DNA of 64,000 bases from Lachnospiraceae bacterium (GCA_015056765.1 SVFQ01000002.1:1-64000); one strand, 5' to 3'. Shown: positions 26,214-35,465, counted from the stretch's first letter. A program made the numbers and translations. The notes: generated from the sequence alone by a model not told the origin.

Positions 26214-27569
26214 ATGAGATTAGATAAATTCCTATGCGATTGTAAAGTCGGGACTCGTTCCGAAGTAAAAGAGCAAATTAAAAAGGGCCACGTTTCGGTA
26301 AACGGCAGTGTCTGTAAAAAAGCAGACTTTCAAGTTACAGAATCTGACAGCATTACGATGCACGGTACATCTGTCTGCTATGAAAAATATAAGTATATCA
26401 TGCTGTATAAACCGGCTGGGGTTGTGAGTGCTACAGAAGACAAAACCGATAAGACAGTTGTGGACTTATGTCCTGACTATAAAAAATACAATTTATTTCC
26501 TGTAGGACGTCTGGATAAAGATACGGAAGGACTTCTGGTCTTAACCAATGATGGGGAACTTGCGCATAATCTACTTAGCCCATCAAAGCATGTGGATAAG
26601 TGTTATGAAGTACACATGAAATATCCACTTGGCATGGAAGCTATTACAGCTCTCGAAACCGGTGTATCGTTAGGGGAGGAAGGGATATCAGCCCCGGCTC
26701 ATGTTGAGGTCATTTCCGATAGAATAATCCATTTAACGATTCGGGAAGGTAAATTCCATCAAGTAAAGCGTATGCTAAAAGCAGTGGAAAATGAAGTCCT
26801 ATATTTAAAACGCCTTAGGATGAATGGATTGTCCCTAGATGAATCTTTGGAAAAAGGGCAGTATCGCGAATTAACGGAAGAAGAATTCTGTTCTTTAACC
26901 CAAGTTTTACCAAGCTTTAAAGGCATTGAAGCTGTTATTTTTGATGTGGATGGTTCCCTGGTGGATTCTATGGGAATATGGGAAGAAATAGACATCGAGT
27001 ATCTTGGTCGATTTGGAATCCCCGTACCGGCTGATTTACAGCATAATCTGGATGGAAAAAGCTATCAGGAAACTGCTATATACTTTAAGGAGCATTTTCC
27101 CATCCCGGATTCCATTGAGAAAATGAAAGCGGATTGGCACGAGATGGCAGTGGACAAATATGCCCACGAGATTCAATTAAAGCCTGGCGTCATTCCGTTT
27201 TTAAAGAAACTAAAAGAAGCCGGTATTAAGACCGGCATAGCCACCAGTAATTCCAAATCCTTAGTAGGTCATTTGGCGGACAATTTAGGCCTTCATGATT
27301 ATATCGATGTAATCCTGACAGGAGATGAAGTCTCTGAAGGAAAGCCTTCTCCGGAAATTTATTTAAAAACTGCAAAGAAACTGCAAGTAGATCCTGCAAA
27401 GTGTCTTGTATTTGAAGATGTACCGGCAGGTATTCAGGCAGGATTGCGCGCCGGAATGAAGGTGTGTGCTGTTAGAGACGAGTATTCTCGATGTGACGAT
27501 GTAGAAAAGCATAAACTGGCAGATTACTATTTGGAAGAATATTGGCAACTATTGATGATGAAGATTTGA
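26214..27569 (+). CDS. Fused RsuA-type rRNA pseudouridine synthase and HAD hydrolase
   Basis: Residues 1-238 are an RsuA/RluB-type pseudouridine synthase with an S4 RNA-binding domain (MRLDKFLCDCKVGTRSEVKE), the catalytic Asp101 in VGRLDKDTEGLLVLTNDG and a KVxRML-like KFHQVKRMLKAV. Residues from about 240 are a HAD subfamily IA phosphatase/mutase with all four motifs: D244-V-D246-GSLVDS, ATSNSKS, GKPSPEIY and VFEDVPAGIQAG. The joint is continuous with no stop or internal start evidence. Both halves look active. HAD-IA includes beta-phosphoglucomutase and pseudouridine-5'-phosphatase relatives; the substrate here is unknown. The ATG has only a weak AAAGAA site. Confidence 0.88.
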   Translation: MRLDKFLCDCKVGTRSEVKEQIKKGHVSVNGSVCKKADFQVTESDSITMHGTSVCYEKYKYIMLYKPAGVVSATEDKTDKTVVDLCPDYKKYNLFPVGRLDKDTEGLLVLTNDGELAHNLLSPSKHVDKCYEVHMKYPLGMEAITALETGVSLGEEGISAPAHVEVISDRIIHLTIREGKFHQVKRMLKAVENEVLYLKRLRMNGLSLDESLEKGQYRELTEEEFCSLTQVLPSFKGIEAVIFDVDGSLVDSMGIWEEIDIEYLGRFGIPVPADLQHNLDGKSYQETAIYFKEHFPIPDSIEKMKADWHEMAVDKYAHEIQLKPGVIPFLKKLKEAGIKTGIATSNSKSLVGHLADNLGLHDYIDVILTGDEVSEGKPSPEIYLKTAKKLQVDPAKCLVFEDVPAGIQAGLRAGMKVCAVRDEYSRCDDVEKHKLADYYLEEYWQLLMMKI

Positions 27570-27576
27570 GGTAACC

Positions 27577-28140
27577 ATGAAGCTATTTCGAAAAACGCAA
27601 AAAGGTATACCGGGATATATCAAAACAGAGCAAATAAGAATTCTTATTTTGACGATTCTGTTATTTATCTTACCCCTTGGTTTATATATCATAGGATTAG
27701 TAGTAACCGGTACGAATAAAAATCTTATGACTTTATTTGCTGTGCTTGGCTGCTTGCCGGCAAGTATGTCTCTTGTGCAGTTTATTATGTTTCGGCTAGC
27801 AAAGCCCTGTGATATAGAGGATCAAAAGGCAATCCAGGCAGTTACACAGGAAGGATACTTTGATTATTGCTTTACAGGTGGAGAAAAGACCTACCATATC
27901 GGACATTTATTTTACCGAAAAGGAAATTTAATCTTATTTCCTTCTAAGGATTTAGAGGCAGATAAGTTAGAAAAGCACCTTCAGAAGTATCTTGCACAGG
28001 CGCAAATCAAAGACGTTACGGTTCATACCATTCAGAACCGTCAAACGTATTTAAATCGCATCAAAGAACTTTCTAAGCTAGAACAAGATAAAGCAAAAGA
28101 AGAAACAATTTTGACGTTGTTAAATCATATATCATTATAA
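27577..28140 (+). CDS. Small membrane protein of unknown function
   Basis: A 187-residue protein with two predicted membrane spans (about 21-44, ILILTILLFILPLGLYIIGL, and about 50-72) and a soluble C-terminal region that ends in a charged helix (KELSKLEQDKAKEETILTLL). GAGG lies upstream of the ATG. It sits between the RsuA-HAD gene (8 bases) and hflK (20 bases), so co-transcription is likely. I do not recognise the family. Confidence 0.75.
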   Translation: MKLFRKTQKGIPGYIKTEQIRILILTILLFILPLGLYIIGLVVTGTNKNLMTLFAVLGCLPASMSLVQFIMFRLAKPCDIEDQKAIQAVTQEGYFDYCFTGGEKTYHIGHLFYRKGNLILFPSKDLEADKLEKHLQKYLAQAQIKDVTVHTIQNRQTYLNRIKELSKLEQDKAKEETILTLLNHISL

Positions 28141-28159
28141 ATTCAAAAAAGGAGTAGGT

Positions 28160-29161
28160 ATGAAAAAAAGAAATCCATTTAAAAATGCGGATACCATCAT
28201 TGATGAGAATCCATTTAAGGGTAAGGACCCGAAAAAAACAGCAAAAGCAGCTGGCACCATTGCCATAATCATTGTCTTACTTATGATTGTATTTAGCTGT
28301 TTTTACTCTGTAAACGAACAGCAAAATGCAGTTGTCACACAGTTTGGTAAAATTGTAAAAGTGAACACAGCCGGCTTTTATGTGAAGGCACCTTGGCAGA
28401 GCGTAAAACTAGTAGATATGACCACTCATGGTACCGGCATTGGTTATGTTGTAAATGATGGTCAGAACATCGTAGATGAAGACACCGGTGTAATGATTAC
28501 CTCTGACTTTAACCTTTTAAATATTGATTTTTATTTAGAGTATCGTGTGTCCGATCCGATTGCTTATCTGTTTAACACAGAGGATCCGGAAGAAATGATG
28601 TCCAACATCGCTATGGCCAATATCCGTACTGTAGTTTCTAACTATACAGTAGATGAAGCTATGACTACAGGAAAAGGAAAGATTCAGTCAGATGTAAAAG
28701 AAGCCCTGGCTACTTCTTTGCAAAAGCAGAACATCGGTCTGGCTGTTGTGAATATTACCATTCAGGATTCCGAACCACCAACAGAAGAAATCAAAGCAGC
28801 CTTTAAAGCTGTAGAAACCGCAAAACAGGGGGCTGATACCGCAAAGAACGAAGCCATCCAGTACCAGAACGAGAAAATTCCTGCTGCTGAAGCAGATGCT
28901 GACCAGATTATCCAAAATGCCAATGCTTACAAAGAATCTCGTATTGCAGAAGCAGATGGACAGGTCTCTCGTTTCAATGAAATGTACACCGAGTATCAAA
29001 AATATCCGTTAATAACAAAGAAACGTCTTTTCTATGAGAAAATGGAATCTTTATTGCCCAAAGTAAAAGTGATTATTACAGATGGCAAGACACAGAATAT
29101 GCTTCCACTTGAATCTTTCTCTAGCGAAGCACAGACAGATAATGCTTCTACAGAAGAATAA
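28160..29161 (+). CDS. hflK: HflK-like SPFH/band 7 membrane protein
   Basis: SPFH protein forming, with HflC, membrane assemblies that in E. coli cage and control the FtsH protease. The 333 residues have a basic N-terminus, one membrane span (about 31-52), the band 7 domain (SVNEQQNAVVTQFGKIVKVN) and a long alanine/glutamate coiled coil (about 210-275). GGAG precedes the ATG. hflC follows after 24 bases. The assignment as K rather than C rests on order and the longer N-terminus. FtsH is not in the window. Confidence 0.88.
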   Translation: MKKRNPFKNADTIIDENPFKGKDPKKTAKAAGTIAIIIVLLMIVFSCFYSVNEQQNAVVTQFGKIVKVNTAGFYVKAPWQSVKLVDMTTHGTGIGYVVNDGQNIVDEDTGVMITSDFNLLNIDFYLEYRVSDPIAYLFNTEDPEEMMSNIAMANIRTVVSNYTVDEAMTTGKGKIQSDVKEALATSLQKQNIGLAVVNITIQDSEPPTEEIKAAFKAVETAKQGADTAKNEAIQYQNEKIPAAEADADQIIQNANAYKESRIAEADGQVSRFNEMYTEYQKYPLITKKRLFYEKMESLLPKVKVIITDGKTQNMLPLESFSSEAQTDNASTEE

Positions 29162-29185
29162 TACATAGAAAAGGAGATTAGTATT

Positions 29186-30058
29186 ATGAAATCAGCACGT
29201 AAATGGATCATAACAGCAGTGCTTGTTTTTGTAGCTTTTATTTGCATCAGCTCTGCTTTATATACTTTAAAACAAAACACCATCGGCATCGTCATTCGAT
29301 TCGGTAAGATTACACATATTGAAGAAAATCCGGGCTTACATGTACGAGCACCCTTTATTGATGAAGTGACCTACGTATACACCGGTTCTAGATTATATGA
29401 TATGCCTACATCAGATGTCATTACATCAGATAAGAAATCTATGATTTCCAACAACTATGTAATCTGGAGAGTAACAGACGGTAAGAAATACTATCAGACC
29501 CTTGGCGCTGTATCCGGCCGAGCAAGAGAACGTATTGAAGCAGCGGTTTATAATGCTACGAAAAATACCATTTCCTCTATGACCCAGGATCAAATCGTAG
29601 CAGCCAGAGGAAACGAACTGACAAATATGATTACCAAAGAGTCCAATAGCGATATTCAGCAGTATGGTATCGTGATTGAACTAGCCGAAATCAAAGCATT
29701 AGATTTACCGGATGATAACAAAGCAGCAGTATATGAGCGTATGATTTCCGAACGTAACAATATCGCAGCCAGCTACCAGGCAAAAGGTGCTTCTGAAGCA
29801 AAGAAAATCAAGAATGAAACAGATAAACAAGTTTCTATCTTAAAAGCAAATGCTGAGAAAGATGCAGCAAAAACAGAAGCAGAAGGCGAAGCAGAGTACA
29901 TGCGAATTCTGTCTGATGCTTACAATGATGAATCAAAAGCAGATTTCTATAACTACATTCGTAGCCTGGATGCACTTGAATCTTTGGCAAAAGATGGAAA
30001 TACCATTATCTTAGATAAAGATTCAGAATTTGCACAGATTCTTTATGGTAAATACTAA
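29186..30058 (+). CDS. hflC: HflC-like SPFH/band 7 membrane protein
   Basis: Partner of the preceding HflK-like protein. The 290 residues have an N-terminal membrane span (about 8-28), the band 7 start TLKQNTIGIVIRFGKI, LHVRAPFIDEV, and a C-terminal coiled coil ending NTIILDKDSEFAQILYGKY, a typical HflC-like tail. GGAG precedes the ATG. The operon ends at a bidirectional terminator shared with the convergent regulator gene. Confidence 0.9.
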   Translation: MKSARKWIITAVLVFVAFICISSALYTLKQNTIGIVIRFGKITHIEENPGLHVRAPFIDEVTYVYTGSRLYDMPTSDVITSDKKSMISNNYVIWRVTDGKKYYQTLGAVSGRARERIEAAVYNATKNTISSMTQDQIVAARGNELTNMITKESNSDIQQYGIVIELAEIKALDLPDDNKAAVYERMISERNNIAASYQAKGASEAKKIKNETDKQVSILKANAEKDAAKTEAEGEAEYMRILSDAYNDESKADFYNYIRSLDALESLAKDGNTIILDKDSEFAQILYGKY

Positions 30059-30074
30059 ATCTATAAGATAAGAA

Positions 30075-30104
30075 AAAGAGCAAGGATTAATCTCCTTGCT
30101 CTTT
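30075..30104. terminator. Bidirectional terminator between hflC and the YesN-type regulator
   Basis: AAAGAGCAAGGA and TCCTTGCTCTTT form a perfect 12-bp stem with loop TTAATC; the loop contains the stop codon of the minus-strand regulator. Confidence 0.85.
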
Positions 30105-31694
30105 GTATTCTGTGGGGGTTTTTCCGGTATAACGTTTGAATATTCGGCTAAAGTAATTTGGGTCCTGGTAGCCAACTTCCACGCAGATATCCTTGATGGA
30201 AGCATCTTCTTGCATTAACAGTTCCTTGGCTTTTCCTATACGTAATGTGGTTAAGTATTCAATAAAGGTTACCCCTGCTTCGTCTTTGAATAGTTTGGAG
30301 AAGTAGTAGGGGCTGACATTCACTTCCCTGGATACGTCATCTAAGGAAATGTCCTGCTTGTAGTTTCTGTCAATAAACTTTTTCGCTGTGATAATGACAC
30401 TATCAGCACGTTTTGAAGATTTGCTACTGATCTGTGTCGTTGCTTCCGTTATCTTGGTTACGAACCAACTATGAAGCTCTGTAATATTACTGCTTTGTAC
30501 AAATCCTAAGTATTCTTTGCGGTCATTAAAGCGATAAACTCCCATACCACCTTCAAAGTAGGCGTAATGTTCTGCAAATAAAACAAACTCTAATGCTTTT
30601 AAGCGAACGCTGGACATATTTTGAATCTGAGCATTTTCCATCCATAAAAAGAAACGGTCTGCCAACGTATTTGCTTCATCATAGTTTCCGGATTTAACAG
30701 CAGTGAATAGTTCGTTTTCAAGCTCAATGGGATAGCCTTCTTCGTATTCACAGCTAACAGGTAAATCCTCTGCGTGGCTAATAGGTTCCGTGCCTGTTTT
30801 CAGAGAATTGGAAGCCTGCCTGTAGGATTCTTTGATATCCAGCAGATTCATAACTTTTCCAATTCCGATATGAAAACTTACATCTGTTTTTTCTTCTAGA
30901 CGTACGGACAATTCCTGCAAGCGGGAGATAAGTGTAATACGGCTGTTATAATCTAAGGTGTCTTCCTCTTTGGGAATCAAAACAGGAATGCGATTAGACA
31001 TAATCTGTCCCACAATGGCACCTTCTACGTATTCTTTTACAATTTCTCTGATTTGAGAGTAATATTTATGGATACGCACGCCGGAACCAATGGGATTTCC
31101 CAGCTGATGGGAGCTTTCTTCCATTGATTCTTCACCAGCTTCAATGAGAAGCATAAATCCGTTTTCTACAGTGATATTTAAAAGATTTTTATATTGCTCC
31201 AGATTGATAGAGTCTTCTTCCTGCATAAGCAAGCTGGAAATGAAGCCATGTTCAATGACAGGAACCACTGTTTCCAGCTTTTCTCTGGTCTGTAAATCCC
31301 TACCACGACGTTGCTTTTTCTGATCGATAAGCTCTATCGCGCGTCCAAAAGTAGCTAAAAAGTTATCTTTTTGCAAAGGTTTGGTCAAATACTCCAATAC
31401 CCCTAGATTAATAGCTTCTTTGGCGTAATCAAACTTATCATAGGCTGACAGTACGATAAATACGCATTCCGGGCAGAACTGTTTGATTTCTTTCATAGCT
31501 TCAATGCCATTGATACCGGGCATCTGGATGTCCATTACGGCGATTTCAGGTCGAAAACTCTCTGCCGCTTCAATGACTGCGCGGCCGGTTTTAGCAGTTT
31601 GAATGCTACATTCATTGGCAAAGTTTTTTTCAATTAAAAATCGTAGAGAATCTAATGCGATGCCTTCATCATCTGCAAGTAATACCTTATACAT
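30087..31694 (-). CDS. YesN/AraC-type response regulator of the sugar-sensing system
   Basis: A two-component regulator with receiver and AraC DNA-binding domains. The start at 31694 follows GGAGG by five bases and gives MYKVLLADDEGIALDSLRFL, 535 residues. The receiver has the phospho-acceptor Asp55 (IAVMDIQMPGING) and Lys in YLTKPL. A middle domain of about 280 residues follows. Two helix-turn-helix motifs end the protein (ISLDDVSREVNVSPYYFSKL and IKDICVEVGYQDPNYFSRIF). It lies downstream of a LytS/YesM-type kinase and a sugar-binding protein, and most likely activates the divergent transporter operon. Confidence 0.93.
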   Translation of the reverse strand: MYKVLLADDEGIALDSLRFLIEKNFANECSIQTAKTGRAVIEAAESFRPEIAVMDIQMPGINGIEAMKEIKQFCPECVFIVLSAYDKFDYAKEAINLGVLEYLTKPLQKDNFLATFGRAIELIDQKKQRRGRDLQTREKLETVVPVIEHGFISSLLMQEEDSINLEQYKNLLNITVENGFMLLIEAGEESMEESSHQLGNPIGSGVRIHKYYSQIREIVKEYVEGAIVGQIMSNRIPVLIPKEEDTLDYNSRITLISRLQELSVRLEEKTDVSFHIGIGKVMNLLDIKESYRQASNSLKTGTEPISHAEDLPVSCEYEEGYPIELENELFTAVKSGNYDEANTLADRFFLWMENAQIQNMSSVRLKALEFVLFAEHYAYFEGGMGVYRFNDRKEYLGFVQSSNITELHSWFVTKITEATTQISSKSSKRADSVIITAKKFIDRNYKQDISLDDVSREVNVSPYYFSKLFKDEAGVTFIEYLTTLRIGKAKELLMQEDASIKDICVEVGYQDPNYFSRIFKRYTGKTPTEYKEQGD

Positions 31695-31714
31695 TGTAAC
31701 CTCCAAAGGTGACA

Positions 31715-33190
31715 TTATGGTTTCGGAAGATAGAAGAGGATTTCTGTTCCTTGGTTCTGTCCGGCAGAGATTATGTCAAAGACATCTTCTTTACCGTAGA
31801 AAAGCTGCATACGGTGTATAACATTCCAAAGACCAACACCGTTTGTTTCATCTCCCTTTTGCCGTTTTGCTTCTTCACCTTTTAATAATTCTAATATTTT
31901 TTCTTCACTCATGCCTTTGCCATTGTCTTTCACACTAATGACAATTTGATCGCCTAAGGCATAAATGGATAGTTTGATTTTGGCTTCCCAGCTAATATCT
32001 CTGACGCCGTGGTTTATGGCATTTTCCATGAGTGGCTGAAGAATCATACTGGGGATTGTAATATGAATCAAGGATGCATCAATTTCTTTTTCATACTGAA
32101 TGTCACCGGAGAATCGCACATCCATAATGTACATATAATGATCCACCAGTTCGATTTCATCCTGCAGGGTAGTAATCTGCATTTCTCTGTTTGTTTTCGC
32201 TCTAAAGAAAGCAGCGACATTCTGCAAATACTGATAGGTACGGTCCGCAGACTCCATCATGGATAATTGAACCGCCGCATTTAAGGTATTAAACAGAAAA
32301 TGAGGGTTAATCTGAGCCTGCAAATACTTCAGTTCAGCTTCTTTTAAGTGGGCATTCATTTTAAGCTCATTTTCTTTCATCTGACTTTCATGCTCCATAG
32401 AAGCTTTCAGTTCAGAGATATAGCCCTGAATACGGTGTACCATTTCAAAAAAAGCAGTAGAAAGAATACCTACCTCATCATTGGGATTTGGTATATCCAT
32501 AGGCTCCAAATCAAAATTACCATTACCAACTTCCGATGCGTAATCAACCAGTTCTCGTAAAGGACGCATGGTTCTTCTGGTGGCAATCAATGCAATCAAA
32601 AGATTTCCGACGGATACCAAAAACAGTACCAGCATGGAAGTGGTTTCCAAAACCTGGAATGACTGTCGCATGGACTGGTATGTGGCATTGTTGTTTTTGA
32701 ACTGAGTTGCATTCAAACTTGTAATATAAGCGTTCAAATATGAATACAACCTGGAAGCATTGTTGTATTTGTTCTTATAACGACTTATATTTCTGCCTCG
32801 TTTTGCCTGAAGTGCGTTTTCCGTTTCCGACAGGTATGTGGTTGATATATTCTTGATATTCTCCAAGGTAAGAACAGCCGAAGTGTCAATGGCGGTTTTA
32901 TCCAAAGAAGAGAGCAGATTCAAATAATCAGAACTGGAGCTGTAGTAGTGTTCCAGCGAATCTGAATTCTTTGTGCTCAAATACTCCGTCATGGCATTTT
33001 GCACTTCTAACAGCGTATCAGATAACTGAATAATCTGTACGTTTGACACATACACCTTTTCTACACGTTCCATGACTTTATTGATTTGATAGAAAAGGAA
33101 AACATTTACGATAAAAATGGTAAAAGCTGTAGTAACAGATGCCAAAAACAGTTTAGCCCCAAGGCTTCGAGGATGAAGAATTCTATTCAT
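31715..33190 (-). CDS. LytS/YesM-type sensor histidine kinase
   Basis: Membrane histidine kinase, 491 residues from ATG 33190, chosen because GGAGG lies six bases upstream; it overlaps the stop of the preceding sugar-binding gene by eight bases, so translation is coupled. Membrane spans at about 15-37 and 190-212 bracket an extracellular domain of about 150 residues. A HAMP segment (RRTMRPLRELVDYASEVGNG) and a coiled coil follow, then the HisKA_2-like QINPHFLFNTLNA with the phospho-acceptor His, and the ATPase (MENAINHGVRD, VKDNGKGMS, GVGLWNV). It likely receives the signal from the membrane-anchored binding protein upstream. Confidence 0.93.
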   Translation of the reverse strand: MNRILHPRSLGAKLFLASVTTAFTIFIVNVFLFYQINKVMERVEKVYVSNVQIIQLSDTLLEVQNAMTEYLSTKNSDSLEHYYSSSSDYLNLLSSLDKTAIDTSAVLTLENIKNISTTYLSETENALQAKRGRNISRYKNKYNNASRLYSYLNAYITSLNATQFKNNNATYQSMRQSFQVLETTSMLVLFLVSVGNLLIALIATRRTMRPLRELVDYASEVGNGNFDLEPMDIPNPNDEVGILSTAFFEMVHRIQGYISELKASMEHESQMKENELKMNAHLKEAELKYLQAQINPHFLFNTLNAAVQLSMMESADRTYQYLQNVAAFFRAKTNREMQITTLQDEIELVDHYMYIMDVRFSGDIQYEKEIDASLIHITIPSMILQPLMENAINHGVRDISWEAKIKLSIYALGDQIVISVKDNGKGMSEEKILELLKGEEAKRQKGDETNGVGLWNVIHRMQLFYGKEDVFDIISAGQNQGTEILFYLPKP

Positions 33191-34226
33191 GAGCATCCTC
33201 CTTCATAAACTGTTCCACATTGTCCTTTGTAATCAGTTCAAAAGGAATGGTGGCATATTCATTTACATATCCTGTGTCCTGATATTGCTTTAAATACTCT
33301 ACGCTGGTCTTTCCGACCTGCTTGGTATCAATGGTTAGGGTAGCAGGGATTACATCTTTTAGAATGGCATTGTTGATGGTGCTGTTGTTATAGTAACCAA
33401 AAATCGTTACTTGTCCTACTTTGTTGTAGTCTACGATACATTGGCAAGCACTGGTCGTATTGGTTTCATCCAAGCAAACAATGATATCCGGCAATTCCTC
33501 TTGCGCAAAAATATCGGAAACGGATTCCTCTGCAGAAAAGCTGGTGCCATTTCCAACGGATCTGGTAGTGATGTTAAAGTAAGGAAGGACGTTTGTCTTG
33601 GTAAGATAATCCTTGATGCCCGAGAAAATCAAATTTTGACCTTTGCTTTGTTCAAAGGGGCTCATGAGTACCAACACATCTTTGACTTCATCAGAGGTAC
33701 GTTGAGCCAGTAGTTTTCCATATTCTTGTCCCAAATTGTAGTAAGAACCACCTACATAGCTTTTTCTTGCACTCCCTACACAATCGGTATCTACGCAAAT
33801 AACAGGAATACCTGCTTCATTTGCTTGGAAAATCTGTTTCGTCATTTCTTCGCTGTTATCTGCTGTTACAATAATCCCATCTACTTTGGCAGCAATTGCC
33901 ATTTCCATCAGTTCTGTATTGGAATAGACTTTGTCCAGATTCTGACCAAAGAATTCCACATAGTAGAAAAAATCCTGCCCGGTTTTATATGCAGCCTCAT
34001 AGACTTCTTTTGCAAAGGTATTATTCGGATTCCCTACAAAAGCAATATGCTCTTTGTATTGTGAAGCACTACTAATTTCAGTGCTAAATTTTCGGGTGGT
34101 TTGGACATAGAAAATTAGACTTAAAATCGTTATGATGAATAACATAACGGTAAAAAGAAAAATTGCCCAAATAGATTTATCAGGTTTATGATGTAGTTGT
34201 TTATTTGTGATATTTTTTTTGTCCAT
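33183..34226 (-). CDS. Membrane-anchored sugar-binding sensor protein (XylFII-like)
   Basis: A periplasmic-binding-protein domain of the ribose/xylose type kept on the membrane by an uncleaved N-terminal span (about 17-39) and no lipobox. It has 347 residues from ATG 34226. Typical core segments are IAFVGNPNNTFAKEVYEAA, KVDGIIVTADNSEEM, GIPVICVDTDC and SYVGGSYYNLGQEYGKLLA. In Clostridium, XylFII presents bound sugar to a LytS kinase; the gene order here (binding protein, kinase, regulator) matches, so this is inferred to be the ligand sensor. No ribosome binding site precedes the ATG, and a TATAAT ends eight bases upstream, so the mRNA may be leaderless. Confidence 0.85.
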   Translation of the reverse strand: MDKKNITNKQLHHKPDKSIWAIFLFTVMLFIITILSLIFYVQTTRKFSTEISSASQYKEHIAFVGNPNNTFAKEVYEAAYKTGQDFFYYVEFFGQNLDKVYSNTELMEMAIAAKVDGIIVTADNSEEMTKQIFQANEAGIPVICVDTDCVGSARKSYVGGSYYNLGQEYGKLLAQRTSDEVKDVLVLMSPFEQSKGQNLIFSGIKDYLTKTNVLPYFNITTRSVGNGTSFSAEESVSDIFAQEELPDIIVCLDETNTTSACQCIVDYNKVGQVTIFGYYNNSTINNAILKDVIPATLTIDTKQVGKTSVEYLKQYQDTGYVNEYATIPFELITKDNVEQFMKEDAHE

Positions 34227-34274
34227 ACGCAATTATTATAGTACAGTGAGTATAAAAGAGGAAGAAAAGAGTTC
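34227..34274. promoter_or_regulatory. Compact divergent promoter region between two binding-protein genes
   Basis: Only 48 bases separate the two divergent start codons. On the minus strand TATAAT (plus 34235-34240) ends eight bases before the sensor ATG. On the plus strand TATAGT (34237-34242) and TATAAA (34251-34256) are candidate -10 elements. No good -35 was found for any of them, so the promoters probably overlap and may depend on an activator. Confidence 0.45.
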
Positions 34275-35321
34275 ATGAAAAAGCCTATTACAACAATGTT
34301 TATCTGCATTTGTTTATGCATTATGAATTTACAATTAACAGGATGCAGCGGGCATACGGAAGAGGAAATCACCGAAGTAGTGGTATCAGGGGAGACTACT
34401 ACCGTGCCAAAGATTGGGTTATTACTTGACTCTCTTGTAATCGAACGTTGGGAGAGAGATAGAGACATCTTTATCTCCAGTGCCACAGAATTAGGTGCTC
34501 AGGTTGAAGTGCAAAATGCCAACTCAGATGTAGCTAAGCAAAAAGAACTTTTTCGAAGAATGATAGAAGAAAACTTGGATTGCATCGTGGTTGTGCCGGT
34601 AGATAGCGGATCTTTACAAGAAGAAGTAAAGCTTGCCCATGAAAAAAACATTCCTGTCATTGCGTATGACCGAATCATTCAGAATGCAGGAGTGGATTTA
34701 TATATTTCCTTTGATAATGAAAAAGTGGGACAATACATGGCAGAATGCCTAAATGATGCTTTTCCTAGCGGAGCCAATTACCTGAAGGTAAATGGACCTG
34801 TTGAGGATAATAACGTTTCTTTGGTAAATAAAGGATTCGACGAAACCATACATTCTAACTTTACCAAGATAGACGAGACCAATTGCCCCGGTTGGGCAGA
34901 TGACAAAGCATTTGAATATATGAATATGCATCCGGAATACATGAATCAAGTAAACTGTATCATGTGTGGTAACGATTCTTTAGCCTCCCAAGTCATTCGC
35001 TCTCTATCCGAGAGAAGAAAAGCAGGACAAATCCTGGTAACGGGACAAGATGCGGATTTAACCGCATGCCAACGAATTATTGATCATACCCAGCTTATGA
35101 CAGTATATAAGCCAATCGATAAGCTTGCTTCCTTGGCTGCTCATTCGGCTTATCTTCTGGCAACAGATAATGAGATAGAAGAAGCAGCATTATTTTATGA
35201 TGGAAGAACTCAGGTGAAATACCAAATGGTAGATCCTATCAAAGTCACAGAATCTAACCTACAGAGCGTTATCATCGATAGTGGCTTCCATACAAAAGAC
35301 GATATCTATCGCACTTATTAG
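34275..35321 (+). CDS. Sugar-binding lipoprotein, ribose/xylose-type
   Basis: An ABC-type substrate-binding lipoprotein of 348 residues. The signal peptide ends at the lipobox LTGC (Cys near residue 24). The mature protein begins after a short linker with KIGLLLDSLVIERWERDRDI and contains NIPVIAYDRIIQNAGVDLYI, SFDNEKVGQYMAE and CIMCGNDSLASQVI. It resembles the transporter binding protein at 35.5 kb but lacks the long Ala/Pro/Glu linker. A terminator follows, so it is not in the transporter transcript. It could be an alternative binding protein or part of sensing; I cannot decide. Confidence 0.87.
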   Translation: MKKPITTMFICICLCIMNLQLTGCSGHTEEEITEVVVSGETTTVPKIGLLLDSLVIERWERDRDIFISSATELGAQVEVQNANSDVAKQKELFRRMIEENLDCIVVVPVDSGSLQEEVKLAHEKNIPVIAYDRIIQNAGVDLYISFDNEKVGQYMAECLNDAFPSGANYLKVNGPVEDNNVSLVNKGFDETIHSNFTKIDETNCPGWADDKAFEYMNMHPEYMNQVNCIMCGNDSLASQVIRSLSERRKAGQILVTGQDADLTACQRIIDHTQLMTVYKPIDKLASLAAHSAYLLATDNEIEEAALFYDGRTQVKYQMVDPIKVTESNLQSVIIDSGFHTKDDIYRTY

Positions 35322-35352
35322 GAATGGGTAATAGCACAAAATTGTTTTTACT

Positions 35353-35389
35353 AGCAGGACAATGTTAAATTTGTCCTGCTATATTTTTG
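35353..35389 (+). terminator. Intrinsic terminator after the binding lipoprotein gene
   Basis: AGCAGGACAA and TTGTCCTGCT form a perfect 10-bp stem with an eight-base loop, then ATATTTTTGC. Confidence 0.88.
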
Positions 35390-35391
35390 CT

Positions 35392-35465
35392 ATTGCGCAA
35401 AAAATTAAACAAGATGTCTGTAAAATAAGAAAAATGTCTTGTTTTCATTGTGCAATCTGTATGAT
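35392..35465 (+). promoter_or_regulatory. Operator/promoter of the sugar transporter operon with nested dyads and direct repeats
   Basis: ATGTCT occurs at 35414-35419 and again at 35434-35439, a 20-base spacing that suits two-domain AraC-type regulators. Around it AAACAAGA (35407-35414) pairs with TCTTGTTT (35437-35444), and ATTGCGCAA (35392-35400) with TTGTGCAAT (35448-35456), almost concentric. A -10 TATGAT lies at 35460-35465; the -35 position (TCTTGT) is poor and overlaps the second repeat, as expected for activator-dependent transcription. The repeats are seen; binding by the YesN-type protein is inferred. Confidence 0.6.
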
